Shown: positions 14,273-23,758, counted from the first letter of the stretch. The stretch is 51,643 nucleotides of DNA from an uncultured Gemmiger sp. (GCA_944382785.1 CALWNO010000016.1:1-51643), one strand, 5' to 3'. Translations and numbers: made by a program. The notes: generated by a model not told the origin, from the letters alone.

Positions 14273-17200
14273 ATGTTTTACGAACTTTTCCAACAGACAC
14301 AGGAACACAAAAAACTTATCGGAGCGCTGTCCGGCAAAGGAGCCAGCGCTCTTTTCGGGTTGCCTTCCGCCGGGCGGGCCCAGGTGTACGCGGCTCTTTC
14401 CCGGGAACTGGGACGGCCGCTGTGCATCGTTACCCCCGGGGAGGCCGAAGCCACCCGCTTTGCCGCCGACCTGAACACTCTGAGCATTCCCGCCGCCGTT
14501 TTTCCGGCCCGGGACTATGTGCTGCGCCCCATTGAGGGGACTGCCCGGGAATATGAATACCGCCGTCTGGCTGTGCTGGGAGATCTGGTGGGCGGGCGGC
14601 TGCAGGCCGTCTGTGTGCCCATCGAAGGCCTGACCCAGTTCACCACCCCCAGGGAGGATTTCTGCCGCAACACCCGCACGTTGCATCCCGGAGATTCCGT
14701 TCCCCGGGAGGAACTCAACGCCATGCTGCTGGACGCGGGTTATGTGCGCCGGGACCGTGTAGAAGGCCCGGGCCAGTTCTCCATCCGTGGCGATATCCTG
14801 GACCTGTACGCCCCCGAAATGAAATCCCCTGTGCGTGTGGAATTCTGGGGGGACGAGATCGACACCATGCATACCTTCGACCTGTCCACCCAGCGCCGGG
14901 AGGAGAGCGTGGAAAAAATCTATCTCAGCCCGGCCCGGGAGGTGCTTTTCGGCGCGCCCGCCCAGGCGGCTGAGGCCCTGCGTGCCTACTGGAAGCGCCA
15001 GCGGGGCAAAAAGCGCACTGCCATGGAGCAGGTCATGGCGCCTGACCTGGCCCAGCTGGATGCAGGCATCCTGCCGGTGTCCATGGACAAGTATCTGAAT
15101 GTGCGGTATCCCCAGCCGGCCACCTTGCTGGACTATTTTGACGACCCGCTGCTCTGCGTGGAAGAACCTGCCTCGGTGCGGGAGGCCGAGCGGGCTGCCA
15201 ATTATCGCCGGGGAGAGGAACTCTCCGCCCTGTTTGAGGACGGTGTCCTCTGCGCCGGGCTGGACCATCTGTACGCCGACGCGGGCTGGCTGTGGACCCA
15301 GACCGGCCGTTGCCGCACCCTGCTGGCCGAAAACTTTGCCCGCAGCATCCCGGACCAGCCCCTGAAAGAGATCATCAATGCCCCCGCCCACAACCTGCCT
15401 TCCTGGAACGGGGAAGTGGCGGCCCTGTGGGAGGAACTGGAACCCCTGCGCGGCCGGGGCTTTGCGGTCACTGTGCTGGCGGGCACCGCCCGCGCTGCGG
15501 CAGGTCTGGCCCAGGACCTGCGGGGCAGGGGATGTTCCGTTTCCACCGACCCGGACACCCCGGCGGCTCCCGGCCTGGTGCAGGTGCTGCCCGGCCAGCT
15601 TTCCGCCGGGTGTGAGCTGCCCTTTGCCAAATTCGCGCTGCTTACCGCCCGCGCCTTTGGCCAGAGCGGCACCGCCAAACGCAAGGTCCGGCGGAACAAA
15701 GATGCTCTGGACAGCCTCACCGACATCACCCCCGGAGATCTGGTGGTGCACCAGAACCATGGTATCGGCCGCTATGCGGGCATCCGCCGCATGGAGGTGC
15801 AAGGGGTCATCAAGGACTACCTGCGCATTGAGTACGCCAAGGGGGACGCCCTTTACGTGCCGGTCACCCAGTTGGACCTGCTCTCCCGGTACACCGCCCC
15901 CGGCGATGCCGAAAACGTCAAGCTCAACCGCCTGGGTGGAGCCGAGTGGGCCAAGACCCGCAAAAAGGTCCGTGCCGCCACCGAGGCCATGGCCAAGGAG
16001 CTCATCGAACTGTATGCCCGGCGCAAGCAGGCTCATGGCTATGCCTTCCCCCAGGATGATACCTGGCAGGGGGACTTCGAGCAGCGCTTCGCGTATGATG
16101 AAACCCCGGACCAGCTGACCAGCACCGCCGAGATCAAACACGATATGGAACAGCCCTGGCCCATGGACCGGCTGCTCTGCGGCGACGTGGGGGTAGGCAA
16201 GACCGAGGTGGCCCTGCGCGCCGCCTTCAAGTGTGTCATGGGGGGCAAGCAGTGCGCCATTCTGGCCCCCACCACCATCCTGGCCTGGCAGCATTTCAAC
16301 ACCGCCATGGCCCGCATGGAGGCATTTCCCATCCGTATCGGGCTGCTCTCCCGCTACCGCAGCGCCCGGGAGCAGAAGGAGACCCTGCGCGGGCTCAAGG
16401 ATGGCACCGTGGACATCGTGGTGGGCACCCACCGCCTTCTGTCCGACGATGTGAAATTCAAGGACCTGGGCCTGCTGATCATCGACGAGGAACAGCGCTT
16501 CGGGGTCAAGCATAAAGAAAAACTGAAAGAAAACTTTGTGGGGGTGGATGTGCTCACCCTGTCCGCCACCCCCATTCCCCGTACGCTGAACATGGCCCTG
16601 TCCGGTATCCGGGATATGTCCACCATTGAGCAGCCGCCCATCGAGCGCCAGCCGGTGGAGACCTATGTGCTGGAATATGATGAAGGCATCATCGCGGAGG
16701 CCATCCGCAAGGAACTGGCCCGGGGCGGACAGGTCTACTACCTGCACAACCGGGTGGACGACATCGAACAATGCGCTGCCCGGGTGGGCAAGATGGCCCC
16801 CGGGGCCCGCATCGGCATCGCCCACGGCAAGATGACCGAGGAACAGATCTCGGTGGTGTGGCGTCAGCTGCTGGACAACGAGATTGACATTCTGGTCTGC
16901 ACCACCCTCATCGAAACCGGCGTGGACGTGCGCAACTGCAATACCCTGGTCATTGAAAATGCCGACCGGATGGGGCTGTCCCAGCTGTACCAGATCCGTG
17001 GCCGGGTGGGGCGTTCCTCCCGCAAGGCGTATGCCTACTTTACCTTCCGGCGGGACGCGGTGCTCACCGAAATTGCCGCCAAGCGGCTTTCGGCTATCCG
17101 GGAATTCACCGCCTTCGGGTCCGGGTTCCGCATCGCCATGCGGGACCTGCAGATCCGCGGCGCCGGCAGCCTGCTGGGCCACAGCCAGCACGGCCACATG

Positions 17201-17728
17201 GAGGCCGTGGGCTATGAGCTGTATGTGAAGATGCTCAACCAGGCTATTGCCGCCGCCAAGGGCCGCCCCCTGGAACCGGACAAGAGCGACTGCCTGGTGG
17301 ATGTGACCGCCGACGCCTACCTGCCCGAAAACTATATCCCCGACGCGGCAGGCCGCATCGAAGCGTACAAGCGGATCGCTGCCATTGAGAGTGCCGAGGG
17401 CGCCGAGGATGTGCTGGACGAACTCATCGACCGTTACGGCGACCCGCCCAAGTGTGTGCAGAGCCTGGTGGATGTGTCCCTGGTGCGGGTCACCGCTGCC
17501 CGGGCCGGCATTGTGGAGATCGTGCAGAAGGGGGACAACCTGATCCTCTACTCCGACGTGGTGGGGCCCGCTCAGCTGGGGGCGCTCATGGACGCTATGC
17601 CTCATCGGGTGCTGTACAGCGCCGTGGGACGGCCGTATATCAGCCTGCATCTGCTCAAAGGGGAAGACCCCCTGGTCATCCTGCGGGACGGGGTGGCCCT
17701 GCTGCCCGGCGCCAACCCCAAGGGCTGA
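14273..17728 (+). CDS. mfd: Transcription-repair coupling factor
   Basis: 1151-aa ATP-dependent DNA translocase that removes stalled RNA polymerase and recruits UvrA. The N-terminal UvrB-like region is followed by the RNA polymerase interaction domain (GDLVVHQNHGIGRYAGIRRMEVQG near residue 495). The helicase core has Walker A GDVGVGKTEVALRAAF, the Mfd TAEIKHDME stretch before it, DEEQRFGVKHKE and LSATPIPRTLNMALSGIRDMS. TRG-type QIRGRVGR and the C-terminal domain that binds UvrA follow. I chose ATG 14273 (MFYELFQQT) as family-typical; an in-frame ATG at 14240 would add 11 residues. Neither has a clear ribosome binding site, so the start is uncertain. Confidence 0.97.
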   Translation: MFYELFQQTQEHKKLIGALSGKGASALFGLPSAGRAQVYAALSRELGRPLCIVTPGEAEATRFAADLNTLSIPAAVFPARDYVLRPIEGTAREYEYRRLAVLGDLVGGRLQAVCVPIEGLTQFTTPREDFCRNTRTLHPGDSVPREELNAMLLDAGYVRRDRVEGPGQFSIRGDILDLYAPEMKSPVRVEFWGDEIDTMHTFDLSTQRREESVEKIYLSPAREVLFGAPAQAAEALRAYWKRQRGKKRTAMEQVMAPDLAQLDAGILPVSMDKYLNVRYPQPATLLDYFDDPLLCVEEPASVREAERAANYRRGEELSALFEDGVLCAGLDHLYADAGWLWTQTGRCRTLLAENFARSIPDQPLKEIINAPAHNLPSWNGEVAALWEELEPLRGRGFAVTVLAGTARAAAGLAQDLRGRGCSVSTDPDTPAAPGLVQVLPGQLSAGCELPFAKFALLTARAFGQSGTAKRKVRRNKDALDSLTDITPGDLVVHQNHGIGRYAGIRRMEVQGVIKDYLRIEYAKGDALYVPVTQLDLLSRYTAPGDAENVKLNRLGGAEWAKTRKKVRAATEAMAKELIELYARRKQAHGYAFPQDDTWQGDFEQRFAYDETPDQLTSTAEIKHDMEQPWPMDRLLCGDVGVGKTEVALRAAFKCVMGGKQCAILAPTTILAWQHFNTAMARMEAFPIRIGLLSRYRSAREQKETLRGLKDGTVDIVVGTHRLLSDDVKFKDLGLLIIDEEQRFGVKHKEKLKENFVGVDVLTLSATPIPRTLNMALSGIRDMSTIEQPPIERQPVETYVLEYDEGIIAEAIRKELARGGQVYYLHNRVDDIEQCAARVGKMAPGARIGIAHGKMTEEQISVVWRQLLDNEIDILVCTTLIETGVDVRNCNTLVIENADRMGLSQLYQIRGRVGRSSRKAYAYFTFRRDAVLTEIAAKRLSAIREFTAFGSGFRIAMRDLQIRGAGSLLGHSQHGHMEAVGYELYVKMLNQAIAAAKGRPLEPDKSDCLVDVTADAYLPENYIPDAAGRIEAYKRIAAIESAEGAEDVLDELIDRYGDPPKCVQSLVDVSLVRVTAARAGIVEIVQKGDNLILYSDVVGPAQLGALMDAMPHRVLYSAVGRPYISLHLLKGEDPLVILRDGVALLPGANPKG

Positions 17729-17773
17729 ATATGCCTTTTTTGTGAAAGGTAGGCGCTCTGTGGTCCCTTTTGC

Positions 17774-17802
17774 TTGCAAAGAACCCCAAAAAGCGGTATA
17801 AT
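17774..17802 (+). promoter_or_regulatory. Promoter of lipoprotein gene
   Basis: TTGCAA at 17774-17779, 17-bp spacer, TATAAT at 17797-17802. It lies between mfd and the gene at 17860 and reads toward the latter. Confidence 0.75.
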
Positions 17803-17859
17803 CACTTCATATATGCGCTGCGGAGCGCAAGCGAAAGGTATAAAGGAGCGTTAATCTCA

Positions 17860-18996
17860 ATGAAGTCCTTACATGCAAGATTTCTCAGCCTGGGTCTGGC
17901 CCTGGCCATGCTGCTGGGTGTGACCGGCTGCACCATCAGCACCCCTGCCACGGTGGGGTCCATCGGCGGGGTGGAAATTCCCGCCGGCATCTATCTGTTG
18001 GCCCAGTACAATGCCTACCAGACTGTATCCAGCCTGGCCGATCTGGCAACCGGTGAGACGGCCGACGATGTGAAGGCGGTTCTGAAAGCCCAGTGCACCG
18101 GTACCATCGGGGATGAGGAAGTCACCACCGACGGTGCCGACTACATCCAGCGGCTGACCCTGCGCAGTCTGCAGTATTACGCGGCAGTGGAAACCAAGTT
18201 CGCCGAATTGGGCGCCACTCTGGAAGATGCCGCTACCTCCGAAGCTGCGGATACTGCCGCATCCATGTGGGAATCCGACGGGGATGTGTACACGGCCAAC
18301 GGTATCAGCCAGGCTACCCTGGAGCAGTACCAGCTGAACAGCGCCAAGGCGGATGCCTGCCTGGAGCTGATCTACGGCGAAAACGGCCAGACCCCGGTCA
18401 CCGATGATGAGTATCTGGCGTTCCTGAACGACGAATGCCGGTATGTGGATGTGGTGCAGCTGCCGCTGTTTGACTCTGCCTCCTATGCCTTTGCGGATGA
18501 GGACCAGAGCGCCCAGATCCAGTCTCTGGCCGAAGAGTGCGCCGCCACCCTGAACAGCTGGGCCACTGCGGAGCAGGGCCGCACCGAGCGCTTCACCTCC
18601 ATGTATGAAGCTGCTGAACAGTATGTGCCCCAGGCCATGGAAGCCCTGGGGGCCACGCCGGAATCCGGCATGGGAGCTTACTATGTGGGCAGCCAGCTGC
18701 TCACCCCGGACACTCTGAGCAGCTACGGCACCACCCTCACCGACGCCCTGGATGCGGCGGGCAAGGGCGTGTGGACCACCGTCAACCTGGGCATGAGCAT
18801 CGGCGTCATGTGTGATGTGAACCCGCTGGATGCCGACACCCTGGAAAACTTCAAGACCAATTACGACCTGCTCACAGTCCTCAAGGGCGATGAACTGGAG
18901 GATCAGTTCTATGCCGACGGTGCAGCCATGGAGCAGAACCTGGATTCTTCGGCCATGAACACCTACAAGGCATCCAAAATCAAGACAACCGCATAA
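17860..18996 (+). CDS. Lipoprotein, SurA/PrsA-like N-terminal fold possible
   Basis: 378-aa lipoprotein. The signal peptide MKSLHARFLSLGLALAMLLG ends in lipobox VTGC at about residue 23. The mature part begins TISTPATVGSIGGVEIPAGIYLLAQYNAYQ, which resembles the start of SurA/PrsA foldases (a substrate-binding helical segment after V..VNG..I). It continues as a mostly helical, acidic protein without a parvulin PPIase domain. TAAAGGAGCGTTAATCTCA precedes the ATG. It has its own promoter and is followed by a strong terminator, so it is monocistronic. A chaperone role at the outer face of the membrane is an inference; it may simply be a lineage-specific lipoprotein. Confidence 0.7.
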   Translation: MKSLHARFLSLGLALAMLLGVTGCTISTPATVGSIGGVEIPAGIYLLAQYNAYQTVSSLADLATGETADDVKAVLKAQCTGTIGDEEVTTDGADYIQRLTLRSLQYYAAVETKFAELGATLEDAATSEAADTAASMWESDGDVYTANGISQATLEQYQLNSAKADACLELIYGENGQTPVTDDEYLAFLNDECRYVDVVQLPLFDSASYAFADEDQSAQIQSLAEECAATLNSWATAEQGRTERFTSMYEAAEQYVPQAMEALGATPESGMGAYYVGSQLLTPDTLSSYGTTLTDALDAAGKGVWTTVNLGMSIGVMCDVNPLDADTLENFKTNYDLLTVLKGDELEDQFYADGAAMEQNLDSSAMNTYKASKIKTTA

Positions 18997-19001
18997 AACA
19001 G

Positions 19002-19046
19002 CGGGGCACGCGCGAGCCAAAGCGCGCGCCCCGTTTTTTGTTTTTT
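19002..19046 (+). terminator. Intrinsic terminator after lipoprotein gene
   Basis: A GC-rich stem (CGGGGC...CGCGCG with CGCGCGCCCCG, a two-base bulge) is followed by GTTTTTTGTTTTTT. It begins six bases after the stop at 18996. Confidence 0.9.
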
Positions 19047-19099
19047 ACAAAAGAGTTGTTCTCAATTGCAGGAAGATAAAACAAAAGGAGGGACCCTGA

Positions 19100-20857
19100 A
19101 TGACCAACTGGAAACTGCGCGTGGCAAGCCTGATGCTGGCTGCTGCCGTTTTTTGTGCGGCCCCGGCCCCGATACTGGCAGCTTCGGACGAGAGCGAAAA
19201 GGGCGGCTGGTTCCAGACACTGCTGGATGTTCCCGTGCTGGGGGACCTGGTGCGCTTTTTCACCGGGGAGGAAAAAGAGACGGATGCCGCTGAACAGGCC
19301 ACCCATGAGACTGCTACGCAGGAGACCGCGACTCCGGAAAACGCCAATCCTTTACAGGTCACTCCGGAAACGGCCTGGACCGCCGTGGATACCCCCTGGA
19401 TGCAGGGGAGCGTGCAGGCTGGTGTGGCCTATCCGCTGAACGGGGCACAGACCCTGTCGGAGGAACCGCAGGCGGAAAGCACCCTGGCGGTACAGCAGTG
19501 GGCCAGTGTGGATCTGGCGGCGGGTACCACCCTGGACCCCGCCTGCCGGGAGGAAACCAACTTCGGCGACCTGGCGGCGGATGCCGCCGCCAACGCGGCT
19601 GCTGCCTGGCTGTGGCAGCAGAGCGACCAAGAGGGGACCGCCCTGCGGGGAATGCCGGTGGTGGCCCTCATTGATGGCGCCAGCCTGACCAAGAACGCGG
19701 CAGCCGGTTCCACCCTGACCGAGACTGCTGCCTGTGTGGACCAGACTACCGCCCTGGCCATGGTACAGGTCACCCCTAAAAAGCTGTATGAGATCCTGAC
19801 CCTGGGCCTGCAGGATATGCACGAAAGCACCGGGGACAATTACGGCGGCTTCTGGCAGGTCAGCGGCATGCGGGGCGAATATCAGACCAGCGATGATGAA
19901 GCCCGCTTTGTGGCGGTCTGGCTCTCGGATGCCCAGGAGGCGGAGGGAATCCGCCTGGACGGTCAGGATGAGACGGGGACTCTGCTGCTGGTTCTGCCTG
20001 CCGATCTGCTGGATCGCTGCGGTGTGAACGCAGATGCGGGTTACACCAACTATCTGGCCGATGCTTCCCTGACTCTGGCCGGTGCCATCACCGCCCTGCC
20101 CCAGAACGTGAATGCCGAGACCCTGACGGCCATTCTCAGCCGGGGCGGCAGCGCGGGGCGGCTGTTGCCGGTCAGTGCCGGGACCTATGATGGAGTGGTG
20201 CAGCTGGGAGCAGCCTACGCCAACAAGCAGATCAGTTTCTTGCTGGATGGGGTGGCCCGTACCGCCGTCACCGATGCCCAGGGGAATCTGACCATTACAG
20301 GACTGACAGCCGGTTCCCATACCTTCAGTATGGCGGCAGGGGAGCCCGCCTACTACCTGAGCAACCTGACCTTCGTGGGCACGTCGGACGCCGGTTCCAC
20401 CGTCGTAACCATAGCCAGCGTTCCCGCGGCCTGTGTGCAGGATGCCCCGGCGGCGCCCACGGCCGCGCCGACGCCCACGCCCCAGGTGGTCACGGTGACC
20501 AGCCCGGATGACCCGGCCCCCACCCCGGTGCCCACCCCCACGGCAGTGCCGGCAACCCCCACCCCGGCCCCCACGGCCCGGGCTACGGCCGCCCCGGTGC
20601 AGGACCCCACCGCGGGCCTGCTGGACACCACCCCGGCCCCCACCCTGGAACCAACCCCCACCCCCAGCCCTACGCCGGAACCCACGCCTGATCCCGAAAC
20701 CCTGGAAAAGCAGGAGGAACTGCGCCAGACCAGCAGCATGCTGCCCCTGTATATCGGCATTGGTGTGGTGGTGATCGGCGGTGTGACCGCAGCCATTCTG
20801 ATCCTGCGCAGCCGTGCACAGGACGGGGGCCGTACTTATCGCCGCCGCAGAAAGTAA
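19100..20857 (+). CDS. Surface protein with 5'-nucleotidase C-terminal-like domain
   Basis: 585-aa exported protein. A signal peptide (MTNWKLRVASLMLAAAVFCA, cleavage near ILAAS) is followed by a domain from about residue 125 to 335. That domain resembles the C-terminal domain of 5'-nucleotidases (REETNFGDLAADAAANAAAAW, VVALIDGAS, VTPKKLYEILTLGLQDM). The NGGGIR substrate loop is replaced by LIDGASLT, and no N-terminal metallophosphatase domain is present, so catalysis is doubtful. A small beta domain (FLLDGVARTAVTDAQGNLTITGL) follows, then a long Pro-Thr stalk of PTPTP-type repeats (about 445-540). A single transmembrane helix (LYIGIGVVVIGGVTAAILIL) and a basic RRRRK tail end it. AAAGGAGGGACCCTGA precedes the ATG. 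Confidence 0.72.
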   Translation: MTNWKLRVASLMLAAAVFCAAPAPILAASDESEKGGWFQTLLDVPVLGDLVRFFTGEEKETDAAEQATHETATQETATPENANPLQVTPETAWTAVDTPWMQGSVQAGVAYPLNGAQTLSEEPQAESTLAVQQWASVDLAAGTTLDPACREETNFGDLAADAAANAAAAWLWQQSDQEGTALRGMPVVALIDGASLTKNAAAGSTLTETAACVDQTTALAMVQVTPKKLYEILTLGLQDMHESTGDNYGGFWQVSGMRGEYQTSDDEARFVAVWLSDAQEAEGIRLDGQDETGTLLLVLPADLLDRCGVNADAGYTNYLADASLTLAGAITALPQNVNAETLTAILSRGGSAGRLLPVSAGTYDGVVQLGAAYANKQISFLLDGVARTAVTDAQGNLTITGLTAGSHTFSMAAGEPAYYLSNLTFVGTSDAGSTVVTIASVPAACVQDAPAAPTAAPTPTPQVVTVTSPDDPAPTPVPTPTAVPATPTPAPTARATAAPVQDPTAGLLDTTPAPTLEPTPTPSPTPEPTPDPETLEKQEELRQTSSMLPLYIGIGVVVIGGVTAAILILRSRAQDGGRTYRRRRK

Positions 20858-20894
20858 AATCCGAAATGAAACCCAAAGAGACAGAGAGGACCCT

Positions 20895-21767
20895 ATGACC
20901 CAAAAACGCCTGAAACACATCTTCCTTGAAACGCTGGGCTGCTTTATCTCGGCCCTGGGCATGTACAGCTTTGCGGTGGCCGCCCAGGTCCCCATCACCG
21001 GTGTAGCCGGTATCGGCGCCATCCTGTACCACCTGTTCGGTCTGCCCATCGGTATTTCCAACATCCTGCTGAACATCCCTATTGTGCTGTTCTGCTATAA
21101 ACTGCTGGGACGGGACTTCTTCCTGCGCAGTGTCTGGTGTATGATCATGTTTGCCGTTTTTTCCGACTGGGTGCTTCCCATGCTGCCGGTCTACACCGGG
21201 GACCGAATGCTGGCTGCCATCTGCGGCGGTGTCATCAGCGGTATCGGAGATGCCCTGATCTATATGCAGAACTCCAGCACCGGCGGTATGGACTTCATCA
21301 CCATGGCCGTCAAGGTCAAGCATCCCCACATGCCCTTCGGCAACCTGACCTTCGGCGCGGCACTCACCGTTATCCTGGCCAACGGTCTGGTCTTCCGGGA
21401 TGTGGATACCATCATCTATGGTCTGATCCTCAATTTCCTGACTTCCTACATCATCAACTGGATGATGTTCGGCTTCAACTCCTGTATGCTGGCCATGATC
21501 GTCACCGATAACGGCCCCGCCGTCTGCGATGCCATCGTGCGTACCGTGGACCGGGGGTCCACCCTCCTCAAAGCCTACGGCGGCTATAAGGGGGATCCCC
21601 GGGACGTGGTGCTGTGCGCCTGCAGCAGCAAACAGCTGTATGAGATCGAGCACGAAATCAAAAAGATCGACCCCAACAGCTTCACCATCATGCTCCAGGC
21701 CAATGAGGTCCAGGGCGAAGGTTTCCGCCGCCTGGTCCTGGGCAACACCGAAAAGAACGACCGCTGA
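20895..21767 (+). CDS. YitT family membrane protein
   Basis: 290-aa integral membrane protein of the YitT type (DUF161 plus DUF2179). The first 200 residues contain five to six hydrophobic segments, including FLETLGCFISALGMYSFAVA, and the family motif GGMDFITMAVKVKH (around residue 135). The cytosolic C-terminal DUF2179 domain carries DNGPAVCDAIVRTVDRGSTLLKAYGGYKG and VVLCACSSKQLYEIEHEIKKIDPNSF. The start ATG at 20895 is preceded by GAGAGGACCCT. The family is widespread in Firmicutes; a transport function is suspected but not established. A strong terminator follows. Confidence 0.93.
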   Translation: MTQKRLKHIFLETLGCFISALGMYSFAVAAQVPITGVAGIGAILYHLFGLPIGISNILLNIPIVLFCYKLLGRDFFLRSVWCMIMFAVFSDWVLPMLPVYTGDRMLAAICGGVISGIGDALIYMQNSSTGGMDFITMAVKVKHPHMPFGNLTFGAALTVILANGLVFRDVDTIIYGLILNFLTSYIINWMMFGFNSCMLAMIVTDNGPAVCDAIVRTVDRGSTLLKAYGGYKGDPRDVVLCACSSKQLYEIEHEIKKIDPNSFTIMLQANEVQGEGFRRLVLGNTEKNDR

Positions 21768-21783
21768 ATTTTGCCTGCATACC

Positions 21784-21830
21784 AAAAGACCCGCCCTCCG
21801 CAGCACAAGCGTTGCGGGGGGCGGGTCTTT
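21784..21830. terminator. Bidirectional terminator, yitT / glycosyltransferase
   Basis: The stem AAAGACCCGCC pairs with GGCGGGTCTTT, with additional inner pairing (CTCCGCA with TGCGGGG). A-rich and T-rich flanks on the two sides let it end both the rightward yitT transcript and the leftward operon. Confidence 0.85.
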
Positions 21831-21840
21831 GTATAAGGAA

Positions 21841-22830
21841 TCAGGTGATTTTCAGGGCGCGCTGTACCCGGTACACGATATACTGGAACAGCCCCACAAT
21901 CAGGCTGCACTCCACCCAGATATAATTGGGGAGATTGCGCCAGTAGAATTTGGGCTTGTTCAGTTTGGGCAGAGCTACCCGGGCTTCGGCAAAGCCCTTG
22001 GCGTAGTCACCACCAAAGCCACGCAGCCGGAACATGAACACCTTCAAAAGGTACCCCAGCACCAGGGGCACAATGTTGAGCAGGATCATCAGGGCGGGCA
22101 TGTTCTTGTAGGGCAGCAGGATGCTGTTGCGGCCGCTCTGGATGCTTTTGAAGGGGTTGTAGCGCACCGCACCGGTGGTGGCGCCGCAGATATGACGGCA
22201 GCGGGCGGTGGGGCAGTAGACGTTTTTGTAGCCGAAGTTGTTGGCCCGCCAGCTGAGGTCCACATCCTCGTAGTAGGCAAAAAACAGCTCGTCAAAGACG
22301 CCGATCTCATCCAGGATGGATTTGCGGTACAGGGCAGCCCCGCCGCAGGCGGAAAACATCCGGCAGGGCTTCTGGTAGCGGCTGGCCTTCAGTCCGTCGC
22401 CTCGCTTGCAGGCAAAGCCCAGCAGAGTCACATAATCACCGGCATCGTCGGCCAGTTCCGGCTCATAGTAGCGCAGCATCAGGCTGGACACTGCAAAGAT
22501 GCGCGGGTCGGCGTTGGCTGTGCGGATCAGCTCGGCCAGCCAGTCCGGCTCGGCAAAGGCGTCGTTGTTGAACAGTACCATGTACTCGCCCTTGCCGATG
22601 GCAATGCCCTGGTTCACGGCGTGGGAAAACCCCGTATTGGTGGAATTCTCGATCAGGGTATACCGGTCCCGTCCGCGGTAACTGCGGGCGATTTCCAGGC
22701 TTTCGTCGGTGGAACCATTGTCAATGACGATGAGTTCAAAGTCCTGTTCGGTCTGCGCCCAGACGGATTCGATGGAATCCCGCAGCCACCCGGCCCCGTT
22801 CAGGTTGGGGATGATGACACTTGCTTTCAC
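21841..22830 (-). CDS. Family 2 glycosyltransferase
   Basis: 329-aa inverting GT-A glycosyltransferase, rhamnosyltransferase-like. The N-terminus has SVIIPNLNGAGWLRDSIESV (4-23) and IVIDNGSTDESLEI (34-47). The metal- and nucleotide-binding FNNDAF lies near residue 90. CGGAALYRKSILDEIGVFDELFFAYYEDVDLSWR (about 165-200) holds the acceptor/catalytic ED segment typical of cell-surface GT2 enzymes. A hydrophobic stretch ALMILLNIVPLVLGYLLKVF (about 248-267) anchors the C-terminal part to the membrane. It probably adds a sugar to a surface polymer. It is the last gene of a leftward three-gene group with a zinc-ribbon membrane protein and an Lrp regulator. Confidence 0.9.
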   Translation of the reverse strand: MKASVIIPNLNGAGWLRDSIESVWAQTEQDFELIVIDNGSTDESLEIARSYRGRDRYTLIENSTNTGFSHAVNQGIAIGKGEYMVLFNNDAFAEPDWLAELIRTANADPRIFAVSSLMLRYYEPELADDAGDYVTLLGFACKRGDGLKASRYQKPCRMFSACGGAALYRKSILDEIGVFDELFFAYYEDVDLSWRANNFGYKNVYCPTARCRHICGATTGAVRYNPFKSIQSGRNSILLPYKNMPALMILLNIVPLVLGYLLKVFMFRLRGFGGDYAKGFAEARVALPKLNKPKFYWRNLPNYIWVECSLIVGLFQYIVYRVQRALKIT

Positions 22831-22849
22831 AGAAGCACCTCTTTGCCTT

Positions 22850-23290
22850 TCAGTAGTAGAACGGATAGTACATCATACGGTAGGCTATCTGGCTCATGAC
22901 AGCCGAAAACACCAGGGCCGCCACCAGCAACAACGCCGAGAAGATCACCGTGCGGATCAGATAGGCCTGGGCCAGCCGGTGACGTTCGGGGCGTACCCGC
23001 TCGCTGATGGACCAGATCAGCATGAAGATCAGGCCAACCACGGGAATGGCGAACAGGATCAGGGAGCCAAAATAGCCGGACAGTCCCATGGGTCCCTTTT
23101 CCGGACGGGGGCTGTCATAGCGGGGACCGTTCACCGGCGCTTTGGGGCTGGATGCGGCGGTCTCATATAAAGGCGGCCGTGCCGGTGTGGCGGACGGTGC
23201 AGAGGGCAGGGAAGCGGGAGCACCGCATCGGGGACAAACAGTCTTTCCGGCGGGCAGCAGCAGCCCGCACTCTTTGCAAAAAATCAACAC
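22850..23290 (-). CDS. Zinc-ribbon membrane protein
   Basis: 146-aa protein with an N-terminal zinc ribbon (FCKECGLLLPAGKTVCPRCG, two CxxC pairs within residues 4-23). A Pro/Ser/Ala-rich linker follows (24-75). Two transmembrane segments come next (FGSLILFAIPVVGLIFMLIWSI, about 74-95; TVIFSALLLVAALVFSAVMS, about 113-133). The short C-terminal tail is rich in Tyr and Met. Many Firmicutes have such zinc_ribbon_2 membrane proteins of unknown role. It lies 19 bp upstream of the glycosyltransferase in the same operon. Confidence 0.75.
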   Translation of the reverse strand: MLIFCKECGLLLPAGKTVCPRCGAPASLPSAPSATPARPPLYETAASSPKAPVNGPRYDSPRPEKGPMGLSGYFGSLILFAIPVVGLIFMLIWSISERVRPERHRLAQAYLIRTVIFSALLLVAALVFSAVMSQIAYRMMYYPFYY

Positions 23291-23329
23291 AGAACAGGAT
23301 CTCCTTCCTTTTTGGGCACAAAGTCAATC

Positions 23330-23758
23330 TCAGGGATTCAGCTGGCGGTCCAGCTGAGTGGCCAGGATAATCTGAGTATTGGTGGTACCCAGCTGCTGCA
23401 GCTTGGTCAGCAGATGCTCCAACTCCTCAATACCCGCACAGCTGACCTTGACCGTAAAATTGTATACGCCGGTCACCCGGTAGCATTGCAGCACATCCGG
23501 CTCGCTCTGCACCAGGGCCAGAAACTCATCCCGGGCGGCGGGGGCGGTCTGTACCGAGACCAAAGCCTGCACCCGGTTGGGTTCGTCCGGGCGATGGAGC
23601 AGCACGGTATACCCACCAATGACTCCCTCCTGTTCCAGACGATGAATACGGCTGGATACCGCAGGGCTGGTCAGGCTGATCTGCTGTGCAATTTCTTTCA
23701 CCGGCATACGGGCGTTTTTCTGCATCAGTTGGATGATTTTCCGGTCCAGTTCGTCCAT
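23330..23758 (-). CDS. Lrp/AsnC family transcriptional regulator
   Basis: 142-aa feast/famine regulator. The N-terminal winged helix (DELDRKIIQLMQKNARMPVK, then EIAQQISLTSPAVSSRIHRLEQEGVIGGYTV in parts) is followed by a RAM ligand-binding domain (VQALVSVQTAP..., VTGVYNFTVKVSCAGIEELEHLL). These proteins usually sense amino acids and form octamers. I chose the ATG at 23756-23758 because AAGGAGGTCGTAT precedes it; an upstream in-frame start has no such signal. It is transcribed from a divergent promoter region shared with the rightward unit at 23939, so autoregulation and control of that unit are plausible. Confidence 0.93.
   Translation of the reverse strand: MDELDRKIIQLMQKNARMPVKEIAQQISLTSPAVSSRIHRLEQEGVIGGYTVLLHRPDEPNRVQALVSVQTAPAARDEFLALVQSEPDVLQCYRVTGVYNFTVKVSCAGIEELEHLLTKLQQLGTTNTQIILATQLDRQLNP

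Noticed and set aside
14264-17779. 1171-codon open frame antisense to mfd
   Set aside because: The mfd helicase motifs are intact on the plus strand; the antisense product has no recognisable domain and GC-driven composition.
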